Source of the DNA: Streptomyces fragilis
GTDB lineage: Bacteria > Actinomycetota > Actinomycetes > Streptomycetales > Streptomycetaceae
NCBI RefSeq assembly: GCF_003112515.1
Contig: NZ_BEVZ01000004.1
Location: forward strand, 1-64,000
Direction: 5' to 3'
Length of the DNA: 64,000 nt
The translations under genes were made by a program, and so were the position numbers. The notes under the pieces are model-generated. The model made no database searches. It saw only the letters and a program-made list of their open reading frames with translations, and was not told the origin of the DNA. Position 1 is the first letter of the stretch. The number at the start of each line of letters is the position of its first letter. This document shows positions 35,720 to 47,836 of this stretch, one piece after another.

Positions 35720-38700
35720 TCACCCCGCGGGAGCTCCCGCGGGGGTCTCCGTGGCCGCGCCCTCCGTGCGGAGGCCGGGACCCGCCACCGCAGCGGGCGA
35801 GGGCGCTCCGCCAGGTACCGGCTCCTCCTCGTCGGCCAGCAGCCGGGCCAGCAGTTCCTGCCGGAGCGGGCGCGAGGCGGGGGTCCCGGGCCGGGCGAGG
35901 ATGGCGGCCAGCGCGGCGCGGACCGGCGGCGGGCCGTCCGCGACGAGCGAGGTGACCAGCGGCAGCAGCACCGCGCGCACGGCCGGGCCGTGGTCGAGCC
36001 GCCGGTCCACGAACCCCGCGACCGCGGCGGCGACGGCCGTCGCCCCGCGTGCCGCGCCGCAGCCCGCCACCGCCTCGCGGATCAGGGCGGAGATCCGGCG
36101 GGCCAGGGCGGGCGCGGTCACCTCGGCGAGGGCGTCCAGCACCTCACCGCCGCCCGGCTGGCGCAGCCGGTCCCGGAAGGCGTCCAGGACGGGTTCCGGG
36201 TGGGTGGCCAGCGCGGGCACCAGCGCCTCGGCGGGCAGCTGCGGGTCCCCGGCGACGAAGCGGCGCAGGGCGTCCGGGAGGTGACGGGCGCGGGTGTGCG
36301 GGTCGCGGACCAGCACGGTCAGCGCCCCGCCGTGCAGGGCGGCGTCCTCGGGCCGGGCGAGCAGGGCCAGCGCCGCGTAGCGCAGCAGGTCGCGGTCGGC
36401 GTCCGAGCGGACGTGCCGGGCGGTGAGCCGGCCGTAGGTGTCGGCGGCGACCCGGCGGGCGGACCGCGGGTCGTGGGCCCAGCGGTCGACGGCGCGGCAG
36501 AGCGCGGAGGGCTCCTCCTCGGCGAGCACCGTGAGAAGTTCCGCGGCCTTGGGGTGGGCGCAGTCGGCCAGCGCCTCGGCGAGGTCGTCGAGCGCGCGGT
36601 GGCGGTGGGCGTAGAGCAGCGCCTGGGCGGCCGCGGCGACCGTGGCGTGCGGGGCCGCGGGCAGCGGGCGGTCGTCGTCGAACCAGTGGGTGAGCTGCCG
36701 CTGGGCGGGGGCGGGGTCCTCGGCGAGCAGCCGGGCGGCCGCGTCGAGCCAGCGGCCCCCGGTGCCGGCAGGGGCGGTGGCCACCAGGCGGTGCAGGAGC
36801 CCGAACCGTTCCCCGGCGTCCAGCGGCACGGCGGCCCAGAAGTCGGGTCCGAACTCCTCCGGGGCGGGCTGCCCCTCCAGCTGGCGGGCGGCGATCCGGT
36901 CGGCGAGCAGGCGCAGCAGCGTGGTGTACGGGGAGGCGTCGGACAGGCCCAGGAGCGTGCCGGACAGCAGCCGGGCGGCCCACCACGGGTCGGCGGAGGT
37001 CTCCGTGGCGGCGGCCAGCGCGGTCAGGCGGCGGCCCAGTTCGGCGGTGCCGCGGTCCCGGCCGAGGTGCAGGAGGGCCTGGACGACGGGGCCGATGCGG
37101 TGGCGCGGAACCGGCAGCGGGTGACCGGCCGCCTCCGCGGTGCGGCGGCGCAGCACCAGGGCGCGCAGCGCCTCGTCGACGTCGAGGTGGAGTCCTTGGA
37201 GCCAGTCGGCGAACTCCTCGTCGGCGAACCGGTAGCCGGCGCCGGCGGGGACCAGCAGCCCTTCGGTGAGGACGGCGCGGGCCCAGCCGGTCCCGCCGCC
37301 GAGACGGGCGGGGGCGGGGCGCCAGGGGAAGACGGCCTCGAAGGACGCCCGGTCGAGCTCGCCCTGCCCGGGGCCGAGGCTGCGGCGGGCCGCCTCGTGG
37401 ACCTGCCCGGCGACCTTGGCGGCCAGGCGGCGGATGTCGGTCCCGCGCTGTCCGCCGGCGGCGGCGAGGCGGACGGCGACGCGCAGGCAGGTGAGGTCGA
37501 GGTGGGCGGAGAACACCTCGTGCCGGGTGAGGGGGCGGTCCTCGGCGTCGGGCAGCGCGGTGCGGACGGCGGCGAGCAGTCGGAGGGTGAGCGGGTGGCG
37601 GGCGTCGGGGCCGCGGAGCACGCCGTCGGGGATGCGGAACCGCTCGCGGGCCGCGCGGGCCTCCTCGGCGGTGAGGTCGCCCAGGCGTACGCAGGGCGGC
37701 AGCGTGCCCGTGCGCAGGGCGTCGGCCGCCGGGGTGTGCAGCAGTTCGGGCGGGAACTCGGCGCCGGCCCGCTCCCAGTACTCGGCGCGGCAGCCGACGG
37801 CCATCCGGGCGCCGGCGGTCAGGAGCCACTCGGCGGTGCCCTCGGTCCAGGCGGGCAGGCGGTGCGCGAGGAGCGGCGACATCTCCTCGGGCCCGTCCAG
37901 GACGATCAGCAGCGGGCGTCCGGCCTCCCGGGCGATGCGGGCCACCCGTTCGGGCGAGAGGTCGCCGAGCCAGGAGAGGTCCGGGCGGTCCTCGCCCGCC
38001 CCGGCGGCGGGCGGCGGGGGGAAGCGGGCGGCGGCGGCGATCCGGGCGGCCCGGCCGAGGGCGCGGCGGGCGGCGTCGGCCACCGAGGTGTCGGTGTCGT
38101 GGAGGTCCGCGCCGCGCAGCCACAGGGTGGGCGCCGCGGTGTCGGCGGCGCGGTGCCGCCGGGCGGCGAGCTCGGCGAGGGCGGTGGTCCGGCCGCTGCC
38201 GGGCGGGCCGACCAGCCCGAGCACGGTCGCCGCGCCCCGCTCGAAGGCGGCGAACTCGCGCTCCGGGGCCCGTCTCGGTACGGGTTCCACGGGGCCGCGG
38301 GCCGGTCCGTCGGAGGCGACCGAGGTGGCGGTGAGCTCGACGAGCGCGGCCAGGTTGAGGTCGGGCCCGTAGGCGGGGACGGTGGCGGCGTTGCGGGCGA
38401 GCAGGTCGGCGAGCGGGCCCGCGGCGGGGCCGAGCGGCAGCGCGTACCCGGCCGCCCGGTGGCCGCCGAGCGGGTCCGGGTCGTCGGCGGCGTCCCCGGC
38501 GCCGCCCGGCGGCAGGGACCGCAGGTCGGTGGCGACGACTCCGAGCACCGCGCCGGTGACCGTGTCCAGCACCGGTCCCCCGGCCGCCCCGCCGCCGGGC
38601 CGCAGCGCCTCGCGGCCGGCCGTGCCGATGGCGAGTTCCCGCACGTCGCGCAGGAGGTGGGTGCGGTGGGCGGCGTCGGTCACGCCGAGTACCCGGGCCT

Positions 38701-39064
38701 CCCGCAGGCCCGCGGCGACGATCCGGACGTAGGCGCCGGGGCCGATGCCGGCGCGCGGGGAGATCGGCAGCGGGGCCGCCTCGAGCCCTTCGGCGCGTAC
38801 CAGGGCGAGTCCGAGGGCGGGCAGCGGGGTGACGGCGCCCTCGGCGGTGGTGACGGTCCGCCCGCCCGCCTCGACGAGCAGCCGCGGCAGGCCCTCCACC
38901 ACTTCGTGGGCGGTGATCACGGTTCCGTGGTGGTCGGCGGCGAATCCGGTGCCTCGCGGGCGTCCGGCGGGGTCGCGCAGGGTGACCAGGGCGGCCTCGG
39001 GAACGGGGTGTCCGCCGTCCGCGCGCCGCCGGACGCCCTCCGTCCCCGCGTTCGCTCCCGCCAT
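35720..39064 (-). CDS. Degenerate trypsin-like domain fused to STAND-type NTPase
   Basis: A 1114-residue protein from ATG 39064, which follows GGGGAGGA. Residues about 20-180 follow the Do/trypsin fold, but the serine motif is GAAGGP (Ala161 for Ser), the aspartate position is Gly85, and histidine lies one place off in TAHEVV (His53). An NTPase domain follows, with Walker A GPPGSGRTT (286-294, Arg292 in place of Lys) and Walker B LLIVLDGPEE (Asp390), as in NACHT/STAND proteins. The remaining 600 residues are helical, HEAT/TPR-like. Such fusions act as molecular switches, some in immunity; here both active centres look altered. It stands between ribF and truB with its own upstream region. Confidence 0.8.
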   Translation of the reverse strand: MAGANAGTEGVRRRADGGHPVPEAALVTLRDPAGRPRGTGFAADHHGTVITAHEVVEGLPRLLVEAGGRTVTTAEGAVTPLPALGLALVRAEGLEAAPLPISPRAGIGPGAYVRIVAAGLREARVLGVTDAAHRTHLLRDVRELAIGTAGREALRPGGGAAGGPVLDTVTGAVLGVVATDLRSLPPGGAGDAADDPDPLGGHRAAGYALPLGPAAGPLADLLARNAATVPAYGPDLNLAALVELTATSVASDGPARGPVEPVPRRAPEREFAAFERGAATVLGLVGPPGSGRTTALAELAARRHRAADTAAPTLWLRGADLHDTDTSVADAARRALGRAARIAAAARFPPPPAAGAGEDRPDLSWLGDLSPERVARIAREAGRPLLIVLDGPEEMSPLLAHRLPAWTEGTAEWLLTAGARMAVGCRAEYWERAGAEFPPELLHTPAADALRTGTLPPCVRLGDLTAEEARAARERFRIPDGVLRGPDARHPLTLRLLAAVRTALPDAEDRPLTRHEVFSAHLDLTCLRVAVRLAAAGGQRGTDIRRLAAKVAGQVHEAARRSLGPGQGELDRASFEAVFPWRPAPARLGGGTGWARAVLTEGLLVPAGAGYRFADEEFADWLQGLHLDVDEALRALVLRRRTAEAAGHPLPVPRHRIGPVVQALLHLGRDRGTAELGRRLTALAAATETSADPWWAARLLSGTLLGLSDASPYTTLLRLLADRIAARQLEGQPAPEEFGPDFWAAVPLDAGERFGLLHRLVATAPAGTGGRWLDAAARLLAEDPAPAQRQLTHWFDDDRPLPAAPHATVAAAAQALLYAHRHRALDDLAEALADCAHPKAAELLTVLAEEEPSALCRAVDRWAHDPRSARRVAADTYGRLTARHVRSDADRDLLRYAALALLARPEDAALHGGALTVLVRDPHTRARHLPDALRRFVAGDPQLPAEALVPALATHPEPVLDAFRDRLRQPGGGEVLDALAEVTAPALARRISALIREAVAGCGAARGATAVAAAVAGFVDRRLDHGPAVRAVLLPLVTSLVADGPPPVRAALAAILARPGTPASRPLRQELLARLLADEEEPVPGGAPSPAAVAGPGLRTEGAATETPAGAPAG

Positions 39065-39364
39065 GCCCCGTCCTCCCCGCCGCCGTGCCGTTTCCGGCTC
39101 CGACGGTAGGCCGGAGATGATCAGCGGGCGGGCGCGCGGGACAAACGCGCCCCCTTCCACTCCCTCCGTTCACTCCGAGCGCCCGTCCGGACGGGTGAAT
39201 ACGGTGGAGCGGATGGAAAGAGGTTCCCCCGGGGGAACCGAGGGGGGAAACCCGTGGAGCGGCGCAGCGATCCTCCGCCGCCGCTCCACGGTCCCACCGG
39301 GCCGAGCCGGCGCGGGGACCCGTGCGATACCGGCGCGGAGCCGGCCCCGAGTCCCCGCGGTGGG
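39065..39364. promoter_or_regulatory. Structured spacer between NTPase gene and truB
   Basis: A 300-nt non-coding region holds an 18-nt perfect palindrome at 39222-39239 (GGTTCCCCCGGGGGAACC), a 13-bp hairpin at 39252-39291, and a large structure at 39293-39364 closed by CCCACCG/CGGTGGG right after the truB stop. The last is the likely truB terminator. The palindrome, about 160 nt upstream of the NTPase gene, may be an operator. Confidence 0.55.
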
Positions 39365-40270
39365 TCAGCCGAAGACGGCCAGGCTCTTGGCCTTGCCCTT
39401 CAGCGGCTCGACCAGGGCCAGCAGGACGCCCTCGGGCCCGAAGACCGCGACCGGGCCGCCGTCCGCGTACTCGTCGGGCATCTCCAGCCGCACGCCGTTC
39501 AGCAGCAGCCGGGCGCGCCGGGCGTCGACGTCCCAGCGGGGGAAGGCGGCGGTGGCGGCCTCGGCGACCGGCATCACGGTCAGCTCCTTCTGGAGCTGCT
39601 CCAGGGTGCGCGCCGTGTCGATCCGGTACGGGCCGACCCGGGTGCGCCGCAGCGCGGTCAGGTGGCCGCCGACGCCCAGCCCGGCGCCGAGGTCGCGGGC
39701 GAGCGCCCGGATGTAGGTGCCGGAGGAACAGACCACGGAGACGACCAGGTCGCACACCGGGGTGCCGTCCTCGGCGACCGCCTCGCGGACGTCGTGGACC
39801 ACGAACGACGAGACCGTCACCGGGCGGGCCGGGATGTCGAACTCCTCGCCCTCGCGGGCGCGCTTGTAGGACCGCACGCCGTTGATCTTGATGGCGCTGA
39901 CCTTGGACGGCACCTGCATGATGCGGCCGGTCAGTTCCGCGACGCCCTTGTCGATCGCCTCCCGGGTCACTCCGGAGGCGTCGGCGGACGCGCTGATCTC
40001 GCCCTCGGCGTCGTCGGTGACCGTGGTCTGGCCGAGCCGGATCGTGCCGAGGTACTCCTTCTCGGTGAGCGCGAGGTGCCCGAGAAGCTTGGTGGCCCGC
40101 TCGACGCCGAGGACCAGCACGCCGGTCGCCATCGGGTCGAGCGTGCCGGCGTGGCCGACGCGGCGGGTTCTGGCGATCCCGCGCATCTTGGCGACCACGT
40201 CGTGCGAGGTGAAGCCCGACGGCTTGTCGACGATGACAAGGCCGTCGGGCGTGGTGGTGTGCTGCGTCAT
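39365..40270 (-). CDS. truB: tRNA pseudouridine(55) synthase
   Basis: TruB makes pseudouridine 55 in the T-loop of tRNAs. The 301-residue product has KPSGFTSHDVV and the catalytic GHAGTLDPMATG, with its nucleophile aspartate, near residue 44, and the YLGTIRLG strand. A PUA-like C-terminal domain follows. Its ATG overlaps the rbfA stop by four bases (ATGA). It is the last gene of the rimP-nusA-infB operon. Confidence 0.97.
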   Translation of the reverse strand: MTQHTTTPDGLVIVDKPSGFTSHDVVAKMRGIARTRRVGHAGTLDPMATGVLVLGVERATKLLGHLALTEKEYLGTIRLGQTTVTDDAEGEISASADASGVTREAIDKGVAELTGRIMQVPSKVSAIKINGVRSYKRAREGEEFDIPARPVTVSSFVVHDVREAVAEDGTPVCDLVVSVVCSSGTYIRALARDLGAGLGVGGHLTALRRTRVGPYRIDTARTLEQLQKELTVMPVAEAATAAFPRWDVDARRARLLLNGVRLEMPDEYADGGPVAVFGPEGVLLALVEPLKGKAKSLAVFG

Positions 40271-40734
40271 TCGGCGGTGTCGTCCGTCCCGGCCGCGGTG
40301 TCGTCGTCGTCCTCGCCCGGCTTGCGGTACGGGTCGGCCTCGCCGGCGTAGTCGGCTCCGGCGGACGCCTCGCGCACCTTGGCGTCGGACTGCCGGGCCT
40401 TGTCGAGGAGGTCCTCGATGGTCCGGGCGGTGTCCGGCAGGGCGTCGGCGACGAAGGTGAGGGTGGGGGTGAACTTCACCCCGGCGGCGCGGCCGACCTC
40501 GGAGCGCAGGACGCCCTTGGCGCTCTCCAGCCCGGCCGCGGCGGCCTTGCGCTCCTCGTCGTCGCCGTACACCGTGTAGAAGACGGTCGCCTCCCGAAGG
40601 TCCCCGGTCACCCGGGTGTCCGTGATGGTGACGTGCGAGCCGAGACGCGGGTCCTTGATCCCACGCTGCAGCTTCTGGGCCACCACCTCTCGGATGAGGT
40701 CCGCCAGCCTCTTCGCCCGCGCGTTGTCGGCCAC
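40267..40734 (-). CDS. rbfA: Ribosome-binding factor A
   Basis: RbfA assists late 30S subunit maturation near the 5' end of 16S rRNA. From GTG 40734 the product is 155 residues. The KH-like core covers about residues 5-110 (RAKRLADLIREVVAQKLQRG, VTGDLREATVFYTVYG) and ends with an acidic, poorly conserved tail typical of actinobacteria. Upstream in-frame codons do not resemble RbfA. It overlaps truB and follows the ylxP gene by 65 nt. Confidence 0.95.
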   Translation of the reverse strand: MADNARAKRLADLIREVVAQKLQRGIKDPRLGSHVTITDTRVTGDLREATVFYTVYGDDEERKAAAAGLESAKGVLRSEVGRAAGVKFTPTLTFVADALPDTARTIEDLLDKARQSDAKVREASAGADYAGEADPYRKPGEDDDDTAAGTDDTAE

Positions 40735-40799
40735 TGGTCCGTCTCCCGTTCCGTATCTCTTTGTGTTACAGCGTTCGTGCAACAGCGTGCCTGTGTGGG

Positions 40800-41093
40800 T
40801 CAGTCGTCGTCGCCGTGGAACCGCCGCCTCACGGACAGCAGCTCCACCTCCGGACGGCCGGCGACCATGCGCTCGCAGCGGTCCAGTACGTCGGCCACGT
40901 GCGTCGCGTCCCCGGAGACCACCGCCAGGCCGATGCCGGCCCTGCGGTAGAGGTCCAGGTGCTCCACCTCCGCGGCGCTGACCGAGAACGTGCGTTGCAG
41001 GTCGGCGACGATGGGGCGGACGACGGAGCGCTTCTCCTTCAGCGAGCGTACGTCGCCGAGGAGGATGTCGAAGGACAGAGTCCCTACGTACAT
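40800..41093 (-). CDS. ylxP: DUF503 family protein YlxP
   Basis: A 97-residue protein with the DUF503 pattern: an N-terminal strand (MYVGTLSFDILL), the motif SLKEKRSVVRPI, then alternating strands and a helix to FHGDDD. Homologues lie between infB and rbfA in many Gram-positive bacteria, as here, and have been linked to 30S maturation. It has a compact ferredoxin-like fold and no catalytic residues that I can identify. Confidence 0.92.
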   Translation of the reverse strand: MYVGTLSFDILLGDVRSLKEKRSVVRPIVADLQRTFSVSAAEVEHLDLYRRAGIGLAVVSGDATHVADVLDRCERMVAGRPEVELLSVRRRFHGDDD

Positions 41094-41226
41094 GGTGTTT
41101 CCGGATGACCCGCCGGTCCGGGATCGGTGGCTCCTTGAACCGTACCCCGGTTCGCGGTCCCGCCGACGACTATTTCTCGCGCCCCGGCGGCGCCCCGGGA
41201 GTGCCCCGGAGCGCCGCCGACACGCC

Positions 41227-41260
41227 GGTGGCCGGCGGTACCGAGGTACCGCCGGCCACC
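41227..41260 (-). terminator. Hairpin after infB
   Basis: A 15-16-bp perfect stem (GGTGGCCGGCGGTACC with its complement) with a tiny loop begins 13 nt beyond the infB stop. No U-tract follows. As ylxP, rbfA and truB lie downstream, it may attenuate rather than end the operon. Confidence 0.7.
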
Positions 41261-41273
41261 GTGAGCCGTTCCC

Positions 41274-44348
<3,075 letters not shown>

Positions 44349-44498
44349 TTCGCTCCTTTGAGGTCCGGGTTGGAAGCCGGACCGTCGCTACTTCATGGGC
44401 GTACTCATCGCGTACTCATCGAGTGCTCATCGCAATCTCGACCTGCTTTCAGAACTCGCGAGGTACCTGGGCCGCGCGGCTGCTCCGCGCGACGCTTC

Positions 44499-44807
44499 TT
44501 ACGGTGCCGCCGAATCGGCGACGACGGTCTGCTCGACGTGCCGGCGCAACGCCGCCGTGTCGAGCGACCCCTGGACGCGGAACGCCCGGGGGAACGCCTT
44601 GCGGCGGACCGCCTGGTCGAGACAGACCACGGCGGGGTGCAGATAAGCACCCCGGCCCGGCAGCGTACCGCGATGATCGGGGACGCACTCACCCTCGACC
44701 GCCACGATGCGCAGCAGCTCACTCTTGGCCGCCCGCCCCCTGCACCCCACGCACGTGCGTTCAGGGCCGTACTCGGGGCACGCACGGGTAAGCGTCCGGC
44801 CAGACAC
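44499..44807 (-). CDS. ylxR: YlxR family RNA-binding protein
   Basis: The 102-residue product carries [19 protein letters not shown] and the GRGAYLHP motif of the DUF448/YlxR family, small basic proteins encoded between nusA and infB. They bind RNA, and in some Gram-positive bacteria influence RNase P activity or gene expression. The C-terminal part has a conserved basic helix ([12 protein letters not shown]). It lies 146 nt after nusA and 150 nt before infB. Confidence 0.93.
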   Translation of the reverse strand: MSGRTLTRACPEYGPERTCVGCRGRAAKSELLRIVAVEGECVPDHRGTLPGRGAYLHPAVVCLDQAVRRKAFPRAFRVQGSLDTAALRRHVEQTVVADSAAP

Positions 44808-44953
44808 AGCTAAGTCTACCTCCCCGCACCGACACCGGCCCGAGTGGGCAGGCGTCGCACGGTCGTCTCTGTCCTGATGTCAACCGTTGCCACGGCTCAA
44901 ACATTCCGTGTCGCAGGTCACACCGCGATTCCGGAGCGGGTCGCGGCCTTCGG

Positions 44954-45946
44954 TCAGGCCTCCTGGCCGTCCTGCTCGGTGTCCGGGCGGATGTCGATCC
45001 GCCAGCCGGTGAGGCGGGCGGCCAGACGGGCGTTCTGCCCCTCCTTGCCGATCGCCAGCGACAGCTGGTAGTCGGGCACCGTCACCCGGGCGGAACGCGC
45101 GGCGAGGTCGACGACCTCCACCTTGTTCACCCGGGCGGGGGACAGCGCGTTGGCCACCATCTCCGCCGGGTCGTCCGACCAGTCGACGATGTCGATCTTC
45201 TCGCCGTTGAGCTCGTTCATCACGTTGCGCACCCGGGCGCCCATGGGGCCGATGCAGGCGCCCTTGGGGTTCAGGCCGCTACGCGTCGAACGCACGGCGA
45301 TCTTGGTGCGGTGGCCGGCCTCGCGGGCGATCGCGGTGATCTCGACGCTGCCGTCGGCGATCTCCGGGACCTCCAGGGCGAACAGCTTCTTCACCAGGTT
45401 CGGGTGGGTGCGCGACAGCGTCACCGAGGGGCCGCGCACGCCGCGGGCCACCCGGACGACGTACGACCGCAGCCGCGTGCCGTGCTTGTAGTCCTCGCCG
45501 GGCACCTGCTCCTGCACCGGCAGGATGGCCTCGAGCTTCCCGATGTCCACCAGGACGTTTTTCGGGTCGCGGCCCTGCTGGACGACACCGGTGACGATGT
45601 CGCCCTCACGGCCGGCGTACTCGCCGAGCGTCGCGTCGTCCTCGGCGTCGCGCAGCCGCTGCAGGATGACCTGCTTGGCGGTGGTCGCGGCGATCCGGCC
45701 GAAGTCGGACGGGGTGTGGTCGAACTCGCGGGGCTCCTGCCCCTCCTCGAGCTCGTCCGGGTCCTCCTTCGCCCACACGGTCACGTGACCGGTCTCCCGG
45801 TCGAGCACGACGCGCGCACGACGGCGGCTTCCCTCGGTCCGGTGGTAGGCGATGAGGAGGGCCGACTCGATCGCCTCGACCAGCAGGTCGAAGGAGATCT
45901 CCTTCTCCCGCACCAAGCCCCGCAGGGCGCTCATGTCGATGTCCAC
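44954..45946 (-). CDS. nusA: Transcription termination/antitermination factor NusA
   Basis: NusA binds RNA polymerase and nascent RNA and affects pausing, termination and rRNA antitermination. The 330-residue form from GTG 45946 has the N-terminal domain, the S1 domain ([12 protein letters not shown], about 125-190), KH1 ([12 protein letters not shown], then [14 protein letters not shown]) and KH2 ([17 protein letters not shown]). It lacks the C-terminal acidic repeats of the enterobacterial protein, as usual in actinobacteria. Its start lies two bases after the rimP stop. Confidence 0.98.
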   Translation of the reverse strand: MDIDMSALRGLVREKEISFDLLVEAIESALLIAYHRTEGSRRRARVVLDRETGHVTVWAKEDPDELEEGQEPREFDHTPSDFGRIAATTAKQVILQRLRDAEDDATLGEYAGREGDIVTGVVQQGRDPKNVLVDIGKLEAILPVQEQVPGEDYKHGTRLRSYVVRVARGVRGPSVTLSRTHPNLVKKLFALEVPEIADGSVEITAIAREAGHRTKIAVRSTRSGLNPKGACIGPMGARVRNVMNELNGEKIDIVDWSDDPAEMVANALSPARVNKVEVVDLAARSARVTVPDYQLSLAIGKEGQNARLAARLTGWRIDIRPDTEQDGQEA

Positions 45947-45948
45947 GG

Positions 45949-46446
45949 CTACGCCTCCTCGTCATTCTTGTTCTTGCGGCCGAACTCGACCTGGACCCGT
46001 GCCTTGGCGACGTCCCGGAAGGCGAGCCTGCGTGTGGTGGCCTTGCGGCCCTTGACCCCCGGGACCTCGAGGTCGAGGTCCTCGTCGTCGACGCCCAGGA
46101 TCCGCGCGACCAGTTCCTCGCCGTCGGCGAGCTGGAACCGGACCAGCCGGCCCGTGGCGCGGACGTAGTGCCGGTGCTCGGTGAGGGCGCGCTCCGCGCC
46201 CGGCGTGCCGACCTCGAGGTTGTACTCGCCGTCGCCCATCGCGTCCGTCTCGTCGAGCTTCGCCGAGAGCGCGCGGCTCACATCGGCGATCTGGTCGAGG
46301 TCGGCGCCCGTGTCCGAGTCGACGGTGACGCGCAGCACCCGCCGGCGGCCGACGGACTCCACCTCGATCTCCTCGAGGTCGAGCCCCTGGGAGGTGACGA
46401 GCGGCTCCAGCAGCTCTCGCAGCCTCTCGCTCTGGGTGGTGCTCAT
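45949..46446 (-). CDS. rimP: Ribosome maturation factor RimP
   Basis: RimP helps 30S assembly. The 165-residue product has the paired N- and C-terminal domains ([39 protein letters not shown]) and an extended basic/acidic tail. I chose ATG 46446 since GAGGAGT precedes it; in-frame codons further upstream have no such site. It is the first gene of the rimP-nusA-ylxR-infB-ylxP-rbfA-truB operon. Confidence 0.96.
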   Translation of the reverse strand: MSTTQSERLRELLEPLVTSQGLDLEEIEVESVGRRRVLRVTVDSDTGADLDQIADVSRALSAKLDETDAMGDGEYNLEVGTPGAERALTEHRHYVRATGRLVRFQLADGEELVARILGVDDEDLDLEVPGVKGRKATTRRLAFRDVAKARVQVEFGRKNKNDEEA

Positions 46447-46765
46447 CCGGGTGACTCCTCGGCCGCGTGTGCTGTTGTGGGATCGATCGCGTGTCAGGTC
46501 AAAGGGTATCCGGTCGCGGAGGGTGTTGCCGTCCACCGGGTGTCCCGTCCGCCGTGGCGCGGCACCGGTCGCTCGTGCGGGAGTCGGACACGGGTACGGT
46601 GATCACACCTGCGCCGACGGGAGTTGGACGGCGTGACGGGCCGTCACGCGCGGGGTGCGAATCCACGCGAACCGGCCGGTCACCGACGTTCCCCGGCCGG
46701 AGCAGCGAGAAGTGCGAACCGCCCGCCCGCCACAGGCCCCTGACACCCAGCCGAGGACGCCCGTC
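46447..46765. promoter_or_regulatory. Divergent promoter region rimP / lipoprotein
   Basis: A 319-nt spacer without a gene. It holds a near-perfect palindrome, GCGTGACGG-G-CCGTCACGC, at 46631-46649 and a TACGGT hexamer at 46595-46600 that could be the -10 for the lipoprotein gene. The rimP operon promoter should lie in its left half. Confidence 0.5.
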
Positions 46766-47365
46766 GTGCCGTTGCCCCCTTCGCGCCCGCGCTCCGGGCC
46801 GCGCCGCAGAACCCTGCTCGCCTCGGCGGCGGGAACGGCGGCCGCGCTGCTCGCCGCCTGCTCCGCGGGCTCCTCCCCCGGGGGTTCCGCCGCCCGCCGG
46901 ACCCCGACGGCCGACCAGCGCGCGCTGTCCCGGGCGGCGGCGGACAGCGCCGGGCTCGCCGCGCTCTACGACGCGGTGCTGGCCGTCCACCCAGGTCTCC
47001 AGGCCCGGCTGACGCCGCTCCGGGACACCGTGCGGCGGCACGCGGAGGTCCTCGCCGAACGCGCGGGGCCGGCGGCGCCCTCCCCCTCCGCGTCGGCTCC
47101 TTCCCCCTCCCCGTCGGCTCCCGTCCCCTCCCCGTCGGCTCCCGCCCCTTCGGCGTCGGCGCCCGGCGCTGCCGCGCCGTCCGCGTCGAGGCCGGCGGTG
47201 CCCGGCGAGGAGAAGCAGGCGCTGCGCCTGGTCGCGGACGCCGAGCGTGACCTGGCGGGGCGCCGCGGCCGGGAGCTGTCCGGGCTCGGCGGTGAGCCGG
47301 CCCGGCTGCTGGCCTCGGTCGCCGCGGCCGGGGCCGTGCACGTCTACCTGCTGGAGGACGACTAG
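46766..47365 (+). CDS. Putative lipoprotein with Ser/Pro-rich linker
   Basis: From GTG 46766 the product has 199 residues. It begins with a basic, Tat-like leader (GPRRRTLLASAAG) and lipobox LLAAC with Cys32. The mature part has a helical stretch (DQRALSRAAADSAGLAALYD), a linker of PSPSA repeats (about 105-145) and a second helical stretch. The DUF4439 gene lies 18 nt downstream, so the two are probably one operon with a joint envelope function. The function is unknown. A longer in-frame version from 46655 is possible but would bury the signal peptide. Confidence 0.75.
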   Translation: MPLPPSRPRSGPRRRTLLASAAGTAAALLAACSAGSSPGGSAARRTPTADQRALSRAAADSAGLAALYDAVLAVHPGLQARLTPLRDTVRRHAEVLAERAGPAAPSPSASAPSPSPSAPVPSPSAPAPSASAPGAAAPSASRPAVPGEEKQALRLVADAERDLAGRRGRELSGLGGEPARLLASVAAAGAVHVYLLEDD

Positions 47366-47383
47366 CCGATGGAGAGGTCCGGG

Positions 47384-47797
47384 ATGAGTCTGGAGGCCAC
47401 GCAGGCGGCCCTGCGGGCGGAGCACGCCGCGGTCTACGGCTACGGCGTGGTCGGCGGACGGGTCGGTGACGACCGGCGGTCCGAGGCCCGCGAGGCGTTC
47501 GAGGCGCACCGGGCGCGCCGGGACGCCCTGGTCCGTGCCGTGCGCGACCTGGGCGGCGAGCCGACGGCGGCGGAGGCGGCCTACGCGCTGCCGTTCGAGG
47601 TGCCGGACGGCGAGGCGGCGGTCCGGCTGGCCGCCGAGCTGGAGGAGCGGCTGGCCGGGGTCTACGCCGACCTGGTGCGCGCCGGCCGGGGCGAACGCCG
47701 CCGGGCGGCGGCCGACGCGCTGCGGGACGCGGCGGTCCGGGCGGCCCGCTGGCGCGGCGGCGGCGTAGCCTTCCCAGGTCTCGCCGAAATGGCGTGA
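47384..47797 (+). CDS. DUF4439 ferritin-like protein
   Basis: The 137-residue product has two helical pairs with spaced acidic residues and histidines (LRAEHAAVYGYGVVGGRV, FEAHRARRDALVRAV), the pattern of the ferritin-like DUF4439 domain. ATG 47384 is preferred since GGAGAGG lies six bases upstream; ATG 47369 is possible. It follows the lipoprotein gene closely. Metal binding or catalysis is not established for this family. Confidence 0.82.
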   Translation: MSLEATQAALRAEHAAVYGYGVVGGRVGDDRRSEAREAFEAHRARRDALVRAVRDLGGEPTAAEAAYALPFEVPDGEAAVRLAAELEERLAGVYADLVRAGRGERRRAAADALRDAAVRAARWRGGGVAFPGLAEMA

Positions 47798-47836
47798 GGG
47801 ACCGACCCGGCCCAGCAGAAGGGGAACGACGCGCGC

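Noticed and set aside
35324..39109. 1261-codon plus-strand frame opposite the NTPase fusion
   Set aside because: Gly/Ala/Val/Arg composition of an antisense frame, with no ribosome site. The minus strand has the Walker and trypsin-fold motifs.
36144..39755. 1203-codon Arg/Pro-rich minus-strand frame over the NTPase gene and truB
   Set aside because: Its composition is the frame-shifted image of the 1114-residue protein in the same strand; it has no ribosome site or domain pattern.
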